From Mycolicibacter hiberniae (GTDB lineage: Bacteria > Actinomycetota > Actinomycetes > Mycobacteriales > Mycobacteriaceae), in the NCBI RefSeq assembly GCF_010729485.1, contig NZ_AP022609.1, positions 620,001-684,000 of the forward strand: a stretch of DNA of 64,000 bases. Direction: 5' to 3'. The notes under the pieces were generated by a model. It saw only the letters and a list, made by a program, of their open reading frames with translations. It did no database searches and had not been told where the DNA came from. Positions 1 to 9,632 of the stretch are shown here, in pieces (within the stretch, counting starts at the first letter, position 1; every line of letters starts with the position of its first letter). A program made the translations under genes and the position numbers.

Positions 1-1
1 C

Positions 2-682
2 GGGGGCAAGGACTGGGACCCGTCACAGGTCACGCTGCCCAAGGTGATCACCGACGCCTGCGAGATCCTGCTGATCGAGAAGGACAGCCTGGCCGGCTAC
101 CACCGCGAACTGGTCGAGCACTTCATCCTCGAGGACAAGTGGGGCCGCTGGATCGGCCGCTGGACCGCCGAGGAGCACCTGCACGCCATCGCGCTGCGCG
201 AGTACCTGATGGTCACCCGCGAGATCGACCCGGACGCCAACGAGCGCGTGCGCATGGAGCACGTCCAGAAGGGCTACCGCGCCGACCGCTACAGCCAGGT
301 CGAGACGCTGGTGTTCATGGCCTTCTACGAGCGCGCCTGCGCCGAGTACTGCCGTAACCTGGCCGACCAGATCGAGGAGCCCGTGCTCAAGGGTCTGATC
401 GGCCGCATCGCCGGCGACGAGGAACGCCACGAAGGGTTCTTCGCCAACCTGATCGCGCACTGCCTGGACTACGTGCACGACGAGACCCTGGCCGCCATCG
501 CCGCGCGGGCCGCCGAACTCAAGATCGTCGGCGCCGACATCGACGCCTACGCCGACCGGCAGCCCGGAATCGCCGAAGCCGGCATCTTCGGGCCCGACCA
601 GTTGCGCCGGGTGATCTCCGACCGGATCAGCGCCTGGGGCCTGGCCGCGCACCCCGATCTGAAGCAGTTTGTGATCGGCTGA
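2..682 (+). CDS. desA2: Acyl-ACP desaturase DesA2, 5'-truncated by window edge
   Basis: Partial soluble di-iron acyl-ACP desaturase. The reading frame is open from base 2 without a start, so roughly the first 50 residues lie outside the window. Both carboxylate-His iron motifs are visible: EEHLH in the first helix pair and DEERHE in the second. The C-terminus (LKQFVIG) and overall residue pattern match mycobacterial DesA2 (about 275 aa). The family inserts double bonds into acyl-ACP chains and has been linked to mycolate precursor supply. An internal GTG at 44 is not the true start because homology continues upstream of it. The next genes go toward phoH2, as in M. tuberculosis. Confidence 0.93.
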   Translation, partial: GGKDWDPSQVTLPKVITDACEILLIEKDSLAGYHRELVEHFILEDKWGRWIGRWTAEEHLHAIALREYLMVTREIDPDANERVRMEHVQKGYRADRYSQVETLVFMAFYERACAEYCRNLADQIEEPVLKGLIGRIAGDEERHEGFFANLIAHCLDYVHDETLAAIAARAAELKIVGADIDAYADRQPGIAEAGIFGPDQLRRVISDRISAWGLAAHPDLKQFVIG

Positions 683-737
683 CACTCCGGCGCGCCTGCG
701 CTGCGGGCACGCATCGGCGGGGGTACCGTCGCAATCG

Positions 738-872
738 ATGGCTAGCCACACGCTTCGCTGTCTCATCGGCACCACCGGTCGTGATTACGACAGGACCGGC
801 CCCGTTCCTGTGCCGCCCCCCGTCGAATTGTTCGCGCGGGGTCGCGCGTGCCCTCACCGCTGGAGCGCCTAG
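738..872 (+). CDS. Small ORF coupled to phoH2, candidate PhoAT antitoxin
   Basis: A 44-codon ORF (begins [14 protein letters not shown]) whose TAG stop shares one base with the GTG start of phoH2 (TAGTG at 870-874). A -10 hexamer TACCGT (724-729) lies 8 bases before the ATG, the spacing of a leaderless mycobacterial gene. In mycobacteria PhoH2 is described as the toxin-like partner of a short upstream protein, PhoAT, encoded by an overlapping ORF; the position, size and overlap fit that arrangement. I do not remember the PhoAT sequence well enough to claim similarity, so the assignment rests on context. Confidence 0.55.
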   Translation: MASHTLRCLIGTTGRDYDRTGPVPVPPPVELFARGRACPHRWSA

Positions 873-2179
873 TGCCTGATATCCGGACGTACGTGCTCGA
901 CACCTCCGTGCTGCTGTCGGACCCCTGGGCCTGCACCCGGTTCGCCGAACACGAAGTTGTCGTCCCACTGGTGGTCATCAGCGAGCTGGAGGCCAAACGC
1001 CACCACCACGAGCTGGGCTGGTTCGCCCGCCAGGCGCTGCGCATCTTCGACGACATGCGCCTGCAGTATGGGCGGCTTGATCAGCCCATTCCCGTTGGGA
1101 CGCAGGGCGGAAAGCTGCACGTCGAGCTCAACCACAGCGACCCCGCGGTGCTGCCCACCGGATTCCGCACCGACAGCAACGACTCGCGCATCCTGACCTG
1201 CGCGGCCAACCTGGCCGCCGAGGGCCGCCGGGTGACGTTGGTGAGCAAGGACATTCCGCTGCGCGTCAAGGCCGCCGCGCTCGGCCTGGCCGCTGACGAG
1301 TACCACGCGCAGGACGTCATCGTCTCCGGCTGGACCGGAATGGACGAGGTCGAGGCGTCGGTGGAGGACATCGACGCCCTCTTTGACGAGGGCGAGATCG
1401 ACCTGGCGGCAGCCCGGGATCTGCCGTGCCACACCGGAATCCGGCTGCTCGGTGGGACCTCGCATGCACTGGGCCGGGTCAATGCCGCCAAACGGGTGCA
1501 GCTGGTCCGCGGCGACCGGGAGGCGTTCGGACTGCGGGGCCGGTCTGCCGAACAGCGGGTGGCGCTGGACCTGCTGCTCGACGAATCGGTGGGAATCGTC
1601 TCGCTGGGCGGCAAGGCCGGCACCGGCAAGTCGGCGCTGGCGCTGTGCGCCGGCCTGGAAGCGGTCCTGGAGCGGCGCACCCAGCGCAAGGTGGTGGTGT
1701 TCCGCCCGCTCTACGCCGTCGGCGGCCAGGAACTGGGCTATCTGCCCGGCAGCGAGAACGAGAAGATGGGGCCGTGGGCCCAGGCGGTGTTCGACACCCT
1801 GGAAGGTCTGGCCAGCCCCGCGGTGCTCGAGGAGGTGCAGTCGCGCGGCATGCTCGAGGTGTTGCCGCTGACCCATATCCGGGGCCGCTCGCTGCACGAC
1901 TCGTTCGTGATCGTCGACGAAGCGCAGTCGTTGGAGCGCAATGTGCTGCTGACGGTGCTGTCCCGGCTGGGCACCGGATCGCGGGTGGTGCTCACCCACG
2001 ATGTCGCGCAGCGCGACAACCTGCGGGTCGGCCGGCATGACGGCATCGCCGCGGTGATCGAGAAGCTCAAGGGGCACCCGCTGTTCGCTCACATCACCCT
2101 GCTGCGCAGCGAGCGCTCGCCGATCGCCGCCCTGGTCACCGAGATGCTGGAGGAGATCAACGGGCCCGACCTGGGCTGA
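872..2179 (+). CDS. phoH2: PhoH2, PIN-domain plus PhoH ATPase (RNA helicase/RNase)
   Basis: 435 residues, close to the roughly 433 of M. tuberculosis PhoH2. The N-terminal PIN RNase domain (about 5-130) opens with [12 protein letters not shown], containing the first catalytic Asp. The C-terminal PhoH ATPase (about 220-435) has Walker A GKAGTGKS and Walker [10 protein letters not shown]. PhoH2 proteins are reported to unwind and cleave RNA in an ATP-dependent way and to act with the upstream PhoAT peptide. The GTG at 872 was preferred over GTG 848 because it overlaps the stop of the upstream small ORF and has GGAG 7 bases before it. Confidence 0.92.
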   Translation: MPDIRTYVLDTSVLLSDPWACTRFAEHEVVVPLVVISELEAKRHHHELGWFARQALRIFDDMRLQYGRLDQPIPVGTQGGKLHVELNHSDPAVLPTGFRTDSNDSRILTCAANLAAEGRRVTLVSKDIPLRVKAAALGLAADEYHAQDVIVSGWTGMDEVEASVEDIDALFDEGEIDLAAARDLPCHTGIRLLGGTSHALGRVNAAKRVQLVRGDREAFGLRGRSAEQRVALDLLLDESVGIVSLGGKAGTGKSALALCAGLEAVLERRTQRKVVVFRPLYAVGGQELGYLPGSENEKMGPWAQAVFDTLEGLASPAVLEEVQSRGMLEVLPLTHIRGRSLHDSFVIVDEAQSLERNVLLTVLSRLGTGSRVVLTHDVAQRDNLRVGRHDGIAAVIEKLKGHPLFAHITLLRSERSPIAALVTEMLEEINGPDLG

Positions 2180-2250
2180 AAACCCCAGCACACCGGGAGG
2201 CCCGTTTCGGCGGCAAGCCTCTCCAGGCTAAGAAAACGCCAACATCCCCA

Positions 2251-2278
2251 TTACCTAATTCTGATGTTTAGGTAAGCT
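2251..2278. promoter_or_regulatory. Inverted repeat overlapping the PGRS-gene -10
   Basis: TTACCTAA (2251-2258) and TTAGGTAA (2268-2275) form a perfect 8-bp inverted repeat with a 9-base spacer. The right arm overlaps the -10 hexamer TAAGCT (2273-2278), which is 7 bases before the GTG at 2286. The patch is AT-rich against a GC-rich background. The half-sites resemble those of DtxR/IdeR-type metal regulators but are arranged in the opposite polarity, so the regulator is unknown. Confidence 0.5.
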
Positions 2279-2285
2279 TCCTTGT

Positions 2286-5200
2286 GTGGACGCCCGGGGA
2301 GCGAAGGATACTCGCAACGGGCGGCAACGCCCTCGCCGCCTCACCGGAACGGTTCCCAGACGGGTTTTCGCCGCGACATCGCTGGTAGGGGCCTTATTGG
2401 CCCTCGGGATGTCGCCGGTGTCCACGGCGCCCGCGGCGGCTGACCTCGACGATATTCTGGCGCCGCTCTGGGACGCGATCAGCACCGCGCAGGTAGAGCC
2501 GGATCTCTTCGCGGCATTCGGCGTGGAGCCGCCCTTCGCCTCGCAGGCCGATGACCTCGGCTGGGAGGCCCTCTACGACGGCCTGAGCGACTACGTGGAC
2601 AGCAACGGCTGGTTGCTCGACCTGATCAACGCGCCGTTCGTCACGATGTTCGGGCGGACGTTGATCGGCGACGGGATCGACTTCTACACCGGCACCAATG
2701 ATTCCTGGTTCGGCTGGGTGCCCGGTATCGGCGATCTCGGTGACGGCGGGTTCTTGTTCGGCGATGGCGGCACCGGCGCCGACGGGACGGCCGATCACCT
2801 GGCGGGCTACGCCGGCGGCTTCGCCGGCATGTGGGGCAACGGCGGCGACGGCGGCGCCGGATTCGACGGGGGAACCGGGGGCGCCGGCGGCGACGGCGGC
2901 TGGCTGGCCGGTAACGGCGGGGCCGGTGGTGTCGGCGGTGCGGGCGCTGACGGTGGTGACGGCGGTGCCGCCAATTGGCTGGCCGGCGACGGCGGGGCCG
3001 GTGGCGCCGGTGGCGCGGGATTCGCCGCCGGCTGGACCGGTGAAGCCGGCGGGGACGGCGGCAACGGCGGCGCCGGTGGCCGCGCCGGTCTTTTCTTCGG
3101 CAGTGGTGGCGCCGGCGGGAACGGCGGGGCGGGCGGCGCGGGATCTGCGGGCGCCGACGGCGCGACACCGGGCGCCGCGGGCGAGCACGGCGGTGCCGGT
3201 GGCGCCGGCGGCGACGGCGGTATCGGTGGTAGCGGCGCCAGCGCGGGCGCGCACGGTGCGGGCGGTGCCGGTGGTGCCGGCGGCAACGGTGGTCGGGGCG
3301 CGGCCGGCGCCGCGGGAGCCGACGGCACGGCCTCGCATGTGGATGGATTGGCCGGGCAGGCCGGTGGGGCCGGGGGCAATGCCGGCGCCGGCGGCGCAGG
3401 GGGCGCCTCGGGAGCGGGCACCGTCGCGGCCAGCGGTCTGCACGGCGCCGCGGGCGTCGGTGGTGACGGCGGCGCCGGTGGGGCGGGCTTTCACGGTCTG
3501 AACGGCACGGCAGAGCGCATCGACGGCACCAACGGGGGCGCCGGGGGCGCCGGCGGCGCCGGGGGCGCCGGCGGCGCCGGGGGTGCCGGGGGAGTCGAGG
3601 TCGGCGGCGGCCGGGCGCTGCAGGGCGACGGCGGCAACGGGGGCGCCGGTGGCTCGGGTGGCGCTGGTTACAACGGTCGGGACGGCGCTGCGGCGACGAC
3701 ACCGGGTGCGGCCGGCGGCACCGGCGAGAACGGCGGCGCGGGCGGTCATGGCGGCGACGGCGGGCAGGGCGGCGCGGGCCGAGTCGACGGAGTTCAGGGT
3801 GTCGGCGGCGCTGGTGGCGACGGGGGCTCGGGAGGCCGCGGTGGCGCCGGGGCCAGCGGAGTGGACGGCACCGCCGGGCGTATCGACGGCCAGCTCGGCG
3901 GTAGCGGTGGTGCCGGCGGCAACGGCGGGGTCGCGGGTAACGGGGGCAGTGGGTCGCTGGGCGGTTCCGGGGGCACCGGAGGTAGCGCCGGAAGTGGCGG
4001 TGCCGGCGGCGCCGGCGGAAACGGTTCCGGTGGCGGCAACGCCGAAGCGGCGGGCAGCGGAGGCGACGGGGGAGTCGGCGGTCAGGCCGGCGGTCGGGGC
4101 GCCGGTGGCGTGGGCGGCGCCAACGGCGACGGCATCACCCAGGCGGCCGACGGTTCCGGGGGTGCCGCTGCTGCGTCGGGTAACGGCGGTGCGGGCGGCG
4201 ACGGCGGGCGCGGTGAGGTGTCGGCCGGCGCAGCGTTCGGTCAATACGGCGGCACCGGGGGCACCGGCGGCCATGGTGGTGTCGCCAACGGCGGGGCGGC
4301 CGGAAGCGGTGGCGCCGGCGGTGCCGGTGGTGCCGGGTCTGCGATCGGCCTGGGTGCGGTCGGCGGTGGTGGAGGCACCGGTGGCGCCGGCGGAACCGCG
4401 GACGGGACGCGAGCCGGACAGGGCGGTGGCGGTGGCGGCGGTGGGGGCATGGCCTCCGTCACCGGTGCCGGTGCAGCCGCCGACACGACGGTGACCGGCG
4501 GCCGCGGCGGCGATGGTGGTGCCGGCAGCGCCGACACCGCGGGCGAGACCGGCCGAACCGGAGGCCAGGCCACTGCCGTGATCGACGGAAGTTCCTCGGG
4601 CGTGACGGTCACCGGCGGGAGCGCCTCGGCCCGCGCCGACGGCGCCGACGCGGCACTGAACGTCGGCGCCGGCAGCAGCGTCGAGCACAGCAGCGTCACC
4701 GCAGGCACGGTGGGTGCCGGCGGCAGCGGCGGTTCGGCATCCCTGGCGGCCACCAACGGCGGAAGCATCGTGGGCAGCACAGTCACCGGCGGCAACGGTG
4801 ACGACCGCACCGGCAACGGCGGCAACGCCTCGATCTCCGTCGACGGGACGGGCAGCAGTGTCGTCGACAGCGTGGTGATCGGCGGCGGCGGGGCTCAGGG
4901 CGCCGACGGCGGTGCGGGCGGCGCCGGTGGTTTGGCGGAGGTGAACGCCTGGGAAGGCGGCAGGGTCACCGACAGCGTCGTCATCGGCGGTTCCGGTGGA
5001 GTGGGTGCCGACGGAGGTCTCGGCGGTGCCGGCGGTCGCGCTTCGGTCAGCGCCGGCCCCGGCGGCGTCGCCGCGGTGGAGGCCCGGGGCGGCCTCGGCG
5101 GTGCGGCCGACGGCGCCGGCAGCGTCGGTGGGGCCGGCGGCACGGGGGTGGTCGGCAGCGGAATCCTCGGTGAGGGCGGCACGATCACCGGTACCGCAAC

Positions 5201-6143
5201 CGGCGGTGTCGGCGGAGCGGCGGACGGGGGCGGGCGCGGCGGCGTCGGCGGCAGCGGCGGGCTCTACGCCTACCTGGGCGGCCACGCGGAGAACAACGAC
5301 GCCACCGGCGGTGCGGGCGGCGCTGGTCTGGCCGGCGGCGTCGGAGGAGCGGGCGGCTACGGCGACGTCTATTCCACCGGCGACGTCTATGACGGCACCG
5401 TCACCGGTGGCGCCGGCGGCGCCGGCATCTCCGGTGGTATCGGAGGTGCCGGTGGGTACAGCTTCCTGCAGGCCGGTGTCGAGCCCGGTGACACCGCCGG
5501 CGTCACCGGTACCAGCACCGGCGGAGCCGGGGGCATCGGTGGCGCCGGCGGAGTAGGCGGGACCGGCGGGTTAGCCATGATCTTCGCCGGCACCGTCTCC
5601 CAGGTGAGCGGCACCGTCATCGGTGGAGCGGCCGGAAACGCCCTCGACGGCGGGTCCGGCGGGGCCGGCGGCTACGCAGCCATCGCGACCTTGGAGGACA
5701 ACGTCGTCGTCAACGGGACGGCGATCGGGGGCGACGGCGGAGCGGCCGGCGCAGCGGGAATCGGCGGCGCGGGTGGCGCTGGTGGTGACGGCGGCATCAG
5801 CAGGATCGATCTGGTCACCGACGCCGGCCAGATGATCACCGACGGCACGTCGGTCGGCGGCGCCGGAGGAAACGGCGGAGACGGCGGTGCGGGTGCCGAC
5901 GGCGGTGACGGCGGTGACGGCGGCGCGGCCTTCACCACCGGTGGCAGCGACAGCATCGGCGGAGGCGGAGGAAACGGCGGAAACGGCGGTGCCGTAGGGC
6001 CCAACGGCGACGGCCACGGTGGCCGGGGCGGAAACGGCGGCACCGGCTACGGCGCCGTCGGCGGCAACGGCCAACACGGCGGCAACGGCCAGGCCGACGG
6101 CACCCCCGGTGCCGACGGTGCCCCCGGAGCCGACACCCCGTAG
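2286..6143 (+). CDS. PGRS-type Gly-rich surface protein without a PE domain
   Basis: 1285 residues. An Arg-rich N-terminus leads to a hydrophobic segment (about 29-46) ending near STAPAAA, so a Sec signal peptide with cleavage near residue 52 is likely. Residues 53-120 are a non-repetitive helical-looking leader. Then comes [18 protein letters not shown] (about 113-130), very close to the linker (NAPT...LLGRPLIGDG) that joins PE and PGRS domains in PE_PGRS proteins. From about residue 149 the chain is GGxGG/NGG/DGG repeats. Residues about 760-1180 add Thr/Val/Ser-rich turns ([19 protein letters not shown]) between Gly runs, suggestive of a beta-helix. No PE domain is present. The start is leaderless (TAAGCT 7 bases before GTG). 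Probably exported to the cell envelope; function unknown. Confidence 0.85.
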   Translation: MDARGAKDTRNGRQRPRRLTGTVPRRVFAATSLVGALLALGMSPVSTAPAAADLDDILAPLWDAISTAQVEPDLFAAFGVEPPFASQADDLGWEALYDGLSDYVDSNGWLLDLINAPFVTMFGRTLIGDGIDFYTGTNDSWFGWVPGIGDLGDGGFLFGDGGTGADGTADHLAGYAGGFAGMWGNGGDGGAGFDGGTGGAGGDGGWLAGNGGAGGVGGAGADGGDGGAANWLAGDGGAGGAGGAGFAAGWTGEAGGDGGNGGAGGRAGLFFGSGGAGGNGGAGGAGSAGADGATPGAAGEHGGAGGAGGDGGIGGSGASAGAHGAGGAGGAGGNGGRGAAGAAGADGTASHVDGLAGQAGGAGGNAGAGGAGGASGAGTVAASGLHGAAGVGGDGGAGGAGFHGLNGTAERIDGTNGGAGGAGGAGGAGGAGGAGGVEVGGGRALQGDGGNGGAGGSGGAGYNGRDGAAATTPGAAGGTGENGGAGGHGGDGGQGGAGRVDGVQGVGGAGGDGGSGGRGGAGASGVDGTAGRIDGQLGGSGGAGGNGGVAGNGGSGSLGGSGGTGGSAGSGGAGGAGGNGSGGGNAEAAGSGGDGGVGGQAGGRGAGGVGGANGDGITQAADGSGGAAAASGNGGAGGDGGRGEVSAGAAFGQYGGTGGTGGHGGVANGGAAGSGGAGGAGGAGSAIGLGAVGGGGGTGGAGGTADGTRAGQGGGGGGGGGMASVTGAGAAADTTVTGGRGGDGGAGSADTAGETGRTGGQATAVIDGSSSGVTVTGGSASARADGADAALNVGAGSSVEHSSVTAGTVGAGGSGGSASLAATNGGSIVGSTVTGGNGDDRTGNGGNASISVDGTGSSVVDSVVIGGGGAQGADGGAGGAGGLAEVNAWEGGRVTDSVVIGGSGGVGADGGLGGAGGRASVSAGPGGVAAVEARGGLGGAADGAGSVGGAGGTGVVGSGILGEGGTITGTATGGVGGAADGGGRGGVGGSGGLYAYLGGHAENNDATGGAGGAGLAGGVGGAGGYGDVYSTGDVYDGTVTGGAGGAGISGGIGGAGGYSFLQAGVEPGDTAGVTGTSTGGAGGIGGAGGVGGTGGLAMIFAGTVSQVSGTVIGGAAGNALDGGSGGAGGYAAIATLEDNVVVNGTAIGGDGGAAGAAGIGGAGGAGGDGGISRIDLVTDAGQMITDGTSVGGAGGNGGDGGAGADGGDGGDGGAAFTTGGSDSIGGGGGNGGNGGAVGPNGDGHGGRGGNGGTGYGAVGGNGQHGGNGQADGTPGADGAPGADTP

Positions 6144-6172
6144 CGCCGTCGGCGTCCCGGTAGGCTGCCGGG

Positions 6173-7021
6173 GTGGTGAAACCCTGGCGCGTCGGTGTTG
6201 TCGCGACGGTTGTTGCGGTGCTCGCCGCCTGTACCAGTCAGGTGCACGAGGCCACGGCGGACCCGGTGGACTGTGCGGTGGTCAAGTGTGTGGCCCTGAC
6301 ATTCGATGACGGGCCCTCGCCTTACACCGATCGGCTGCTGCGGGTGTTGAACGATGCCGGGGCACGCTCCACGTTCTTCCTGATCGGCAACAAGGTGGCA
6401 GCAAACCCCCTGGCTGCCAAGCGGATCGCCGAAGCCGGTATGGAGATCGGCAGTCACACCTGGGAACACCCGAACATGACCACGATTCCCGCAGCGAACG
6501 TGCCGGCTCAGTTCGCCAAGGCCAACGACGCCATCCGGTCGGCCACCGGGCACACGCCGACCTTGTGGCGGCCGCCCGGGGGGCTCACCGATGATGCGGT
6601 CAATGCGCAGGCCGCCCAGTTCGGCCTGGCGGGGATTCTGTGGGATGTCGTTCCCTTCGACTGGATCAACGACGCCGACACCGCCGCCACCCGCTACATG
6701 TTGATGACGCAGATCCGGCCCGGTTCGGTGGTGCTGTTCCACGACACCTACTCCTCGACCGTCGACCTGGTGTATCAGTTCCTGCCTGTGTTCAAAGCCA
6801 ACGGCTACCACCTGGTCACGGTCAGCGAGCTCCTCGGGCCGCGCGCACCGGGAAGCGTGTACGGCGGACGCGAGAACGGTCCGCCGGCCAACGAGCTGCA
6901 CGACATTCCCACGGCGGATATCCCGGCGCTGCCGGCCACACCTTCGCCGCCGCCGATGCCGAACTTCCCGATCACCGATATCGCCGGGGCCAATTCGGGG
7001 GGACCCAACAACGGCGCCTGA
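6173..7021 (+). CDS. Polysaccharide deacetylase (NodB family) lipoprotein
   Basis: 282 residues, counterpart of Rv1096 in position. The hydrophobic N-terminus ends in a lipobox (LAAC, Cys20), so it is probably a lipoprotein on the outer face of the membrane. NodB motifs follow in order: TFDDGPS (catalytic Asp and metal Asp), HTWEHP (metal His pair), RPPGG, the WDVVPFDW segment and VLFHD near residue 190. The family removes acetyl groups from N-acetylated glycans; peptidoglycan is the likely substrate in mycobacteria. The C-terminal tail is Pro-rich. The GTG start is leaderless: TAGGCT (6161-6166) sits 6 bases upstream. Confidence 0.9.
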   Translation: MVKPWRVGVVATVVAVLAACTSQVHEATADPVDCAVVKCVALTFDDGPSPYTDRLLRVLNDAGARSTFFLIGNKVAANPLAAKRIAEAGMEIGSHTWEHPNMTTIPAANVPAQFAKANDAIRSATGHTPTLWRPPGGLTDDAVNAQAAQFGLAGILWDVVPFDWINDADTAATRYMLMTQIRPGSVVLFHDTYSSTVDLVYQFLPVFKANGYHLVTVSELLGPRAPGSVYGGRENGPPANELHDIPTADIPALPATPSPPPMPNFPITDIAGANSGGPNNGA

Positions 7022-7064
7022 TGGCCGCGGATCCGGGATATGTTGTCAGTGGACGCTGCTAAAA

Positions 7065-7080
7065 TCGAACGTGTGTTCGA
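7065..7080. promoter_or_regulatory. LexA SOS box on the 13E12-type gene promoter
   Basis: TCGAACGTGTGTTCGA is an exact match to the mycobacterial SOS-box consensus TCGAAC-N4-GTTCGA. It overlaps the last base of the -10 (TAAAAT, 7060-7065) and the leaderless GTG start at 7073, so bound LexA would block transcription. Members of the 13E12 repeat family in M. tuberculosis are reported to be LexA-controlled, which supports the call. Confidence 0.88.
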
Positions 7081-8599
7081 ACAGTCGCCGAGGGTTCCGT
7101 CTCCGGAGGCGATGGCGCGGCTCAGTGAGCGGTTCCGGCGGCGCTATCCGCCCCAGACGCCGGAGTCGGCTGCCCTGGTGGAGCGGATCTGTGCCACGGC
7201 GCGGGCGGAGAATCGGGCCGCCGCGGCGCACCTGGCCGCAATCGGCGAGTTGTTCGCGCTGCGGCTGAGCCGGTGCGGTGAGACCGCGCAGTGGGCCGTG
7301 GACACCGAGGCGGCGGTGGCCGCCGAGGTTGCCGCGGGTTTGCGGATCAGCCAGGGGCTGGCGGCGAGCCGTCTGCGGTACGCGCGGGCGATGCGCGAAC
7401 AGTTGCCCAAGGTGGCGCAGGTGTTCAAGGCCGGCGATATCGACATCCGAATGTTTCAGACGATCGTGTACCGCACCGGTCTGATCACCGACGCGGACGT
7501 GCTGGCGGCGGTGGATGGCCAGTTGGCGGCGCAGGTGGCCCGCTGGCCGTCGTTGACCCTGAGCCGGTTGGCGGGGCGCATCGACAAGATCGTCGCCAAG
7601 GCCGACAAGGATGCGGTGCGGCGCCGCCGAGAGCGGCAGGCCGAACGTGAGATCGTCATCGAAGACTTTGCCGAGGGCGGCATGTCGGAGATCCGCGGCA
7701 GCCTGTTCACTCCCGATGCCCGCGCTGTGGACAAGGCGCTGGATGCGTTGGCCGCCACGGTGTGCGAGCACGATCCTCGCGACCTTGGCCAGCGGCGTGC
7801 CGACGCGATGGGCGCGCTGGCGGCGCGGGCGGACCGGCTGGGCTGTCGCTGCGGTCGCCCGGACTGTTCGGCGGGAGGGCGTCCGGGAGCGTCGCCGGTC
7901 GTCATTCACGTGATCGCCGGGCAGGCCACCGTCGACGGTGTGGGTGAGGAGCCGGGATCACTGGTGGAGGCCGATGGCCTGCTTCCGCCGGAGCTGATCG
8001 CAGAGCTGGCCAAGTCGGCTCGGTCAGTGCCGCTGGTGCACCCTGCCGATGCCCCGGCCGAGCCTGGGTATGTGCCCTCGAAAGCATTGGCGGATTTTGT
8101 GCGTTGCCGGGACCTGACGTGTCGTTGGCCGGGGTGCGACCGGCCGGCGGCCGACTGCGACATCGACCACACGATCGCATTCGGCGACGGCGGAGCGACC
8201 CATGCGTCGAATCTGAAGTGTTATTGCCGCACACATCATTTGGTGAAAACCTTCTGGGGGTGGCGGGACCAGCAGCTGCCGGACGGAACGGTGATCCTGA
8301 CCTCGCCGTCGGGGCAGACCTACGTGACCACCCCGGGCAGCGCCCTGGTGTTCCCGCAGCTGTGCGCGCCGACGGGGGATCTGCCGGCGCCGCAGCGGGA
8401 ATCGGTTGCTGCGTGCGGTGACCGCACCGCGATGATGCCGCGGCGCCGGCGCACCCGCGCCCAACACCGCGCGGCCCGCATCGCGACCGAACGCAACCAA
8501 AACCGCCAAGCCCGCCAAGCCCGGCGTGCCGCATTCAATGTCGTCTGGTTCCCGCAGGTAGCCTCCGGCATCGACCTCGACGACCCACCGCCCTTCTAG
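7073..8599 (+). CDS. DUF222/HNH endonuclease, 13E12 repeat family
   Basis: 508 residues from GTG 7073; an upstream in-frame ATG at 7040 would add 11 codons, but the -10 TAAAAT lies 7 bases before 7073. The N-terminal two thirds is the helical DUF222 domain of the REP13E12 family. The C-terminal HNH nuclease (about 345-405) has CRWPGC, the DCDIDH metal His, and the SNLKCYCRTHH Asn-His-His cluster with zinc-type Cys. The C-terminus is strongly basic (RRRRTRAQH), consistent with DNA binding. Expression is probably DNA-damage-induced through the SOS box at the start. Family members are often mobile or multicopy, but no flanking repeats are visible here. Confidence 0.9.
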   Translation: MFEQSPRVPSPEAMARLSERFRRRYPPQTPESAALVERICATARAENRAAAAHLAAIGELFALRLSRCGETAQWAVDTEAAVAAEVAAGLRISQGLAASRLRYARAMREQLPKVAQVFKAGDIDIRMFQTIVYRTGLITDADVLAAVDGQLAAQVARWPSLTLSRLAGRIDKIVAKADKDAVRRRRERQAEREIVIEDFAEGGMSEIRGSLFTPDARAVDKALDALAATVCEHDPRDLGQRRADAMGALAARADRLGCRCGRPDCSAGGRPGASPVVIHVIAGQATVDGVGEEPGSLVEADGLLPPELIAELAKSARSVPLVHPADAPAEPGYVPSKALADFVRCRDLTCRWPGCDRPAADCDIDHTIAFGDGGATHASNLKCYCRTHHLVKTFWGWRDQQLPDGTVILTSPSGQTYVTTPGSALVFPQLCAPTGDLPAPQRESVAACGDRTAMMPRRRRTRAQHRAARIATERNQNRQARQARRAAFNVVWFPQVASGIDLDDPPPF

Positions 8600-8614
8600 C
8601 GGCACCCTCGACTC

Positions 8615-8650
8615 TTGACACTGTGACACAGAAAACTATTCTTTGTGTCA
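8615..8650. promoter_or_regulatory. Promoter with operator-like inverted repeat upstream of the oxygenase
   Basis: TTGACA (8615-8620), a 16-base spacer and TATTCT (8637-8642) form a good sigma-70-type promoter. An inverted repeat TGACACA (8624-8630) ... TGTGTCA (8644-8650), 13-base spacer, is centred on the -10. This is the size and position of a TetR operator, and a TetR gene is the next gene in the same transcription unit. Confidence 0.65.
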
Positions 8651-8668
8651 TACAGCCGAGGAGGCCAG

Positions 8669-9619
8669 ATGACGGCAGTGATCAGCGACGCCAGCATCGA
8701 TTCGGGCCAACCGGTCCGGCCCAAGGTGATGGCCCAGTTCCGCAGGCACTCCGGCAGCGTGCTGTCGGGCCTGTTCGGCGCCGCAGCGTTCGACGAGGTG
8801 GCGCTGGTACCGGTGGCCGCGGCGGTGGACAAGACCGGGCGCTTTGAGAGCAACTTCACCGACCGCGCAATCCGCAGCGGATATTCGGCGCTGCTGGCCA
8901 TCTGGGGCGACGCCGCGGACCGCGCCGCCGAGGCGGAGCGCCTCAAACGGATGCACCGCGACGTGCACGGCCGCGGCAAAGGCGATTTCGCCGACGTCCG
9001 CTACAGCGCGCTCAACCCACGACTGTGGAACTGGATAGCGCTGAGCGGCATGTTCGTCACGCTCAACTCCTTCACCCCGGTCACCGGCATCGCCTGGAAC
9101 GAGGCGGAGCGCGACGCCGCCTACCAGCAGCTCCTCGAGGCGTTCGGGGCGCTCGAGCTGCCCGGCAAGTCGAGCAAGTTTCCGGCCACCTACGCCGAGG
9201 CCGTCGCCTACTACGACGAGGTGGTCCGCACCGAACTGGCCGCCAACCCGTTTCTGGATCGGGTGACCGCCGGCCTGACCCGGCTGCCGATGCCCTCGGT
9301 GGTGCCGGCCCCGGTCCGTGCCGCCGCCGCCCCGTTGTGGTCGGTGCTCAGCGCCGGGGCGGGCCGAGTGGTGAAGATCTGCTCGTTCGGGATCATGCAC
9401 CCCGGGGTCCGCAAGCTCACCGGCTTCGAATGGGAGCCCCGCCACGACGCGGAGTTCTCCCTCTACACCCAGCTGCTGCAGCTGGCCTGGCGGACGCTGC
9501 CCGACCGGGTGGTGCTGGTTCCGTTGGCCTACAACCGGATGCAGTACGAGAAGCTGGTCAAGACGCACCGCTCGGTGGCGCTGGAGTCCTTCGCGCCCCC
9601 CGGGTGCCCGATGCGATGA
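8669..9619 (+). CDS. MpaB-family oxygenase (DUF2236)
   Basis: 316 residues. The sequence fits the MpaB/DUF2236 family: N-terminal FGAAAFDEVALVPVAAAVDKTGRF, a central RMHRDVHGRG segment, LNPRLWNWIAL and a long helical C-terminus. The family includes Lcp/rubber-oxygenase-like heme proteins, but most mycobacterial members have no known substrate. ATG 8669 was chosen over GTG 8645 because GAGGAGG stands 5 bases upstream and 8645 lies inside the right operator arm. The TetR gene starts 13 bases after the stop, so the two are probably co-transcribed and self-regulated. Confidence 0.8.
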   Translation: MTAVISDASIDSGQPVRPKVMAQFRRHSGSVLSGLFGAAAFDEVALVPVAAAVDKTGRFESNFTDRAIRSGYSALLAIWGDAADRAAEAERLKRMHRDVHGRGKGDFADVRYSALNPRLWNWIALSGMFVTLNSFTPVTGIAWNEAERDAAYQQLLEAFGALELPGKSSKFPATYAEAVAYYDEVVRTELAANPFLDRVTAGLTRLPMPSVVPAPVRAAAAPLWSVLSAGAGRVVKICSFGIMHPGVRKLTGFEWEPRHDAEFSLYTQLLQLAWRTLPDRVVLVPLAYNRMQYEKLVKTHRSVALESFAPPGCPMR

Positions 9620-9632
9620 CAGCCCAGACTCG

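Noticed and set aside
2394..5285. 963-codon ORF antisense to the PGRS gene
   Set aside because: Arises from the GGC/GCC codon structure of the Gly-rich repeats; composition is Ala/Thr/Arg noise and no start signal is present.
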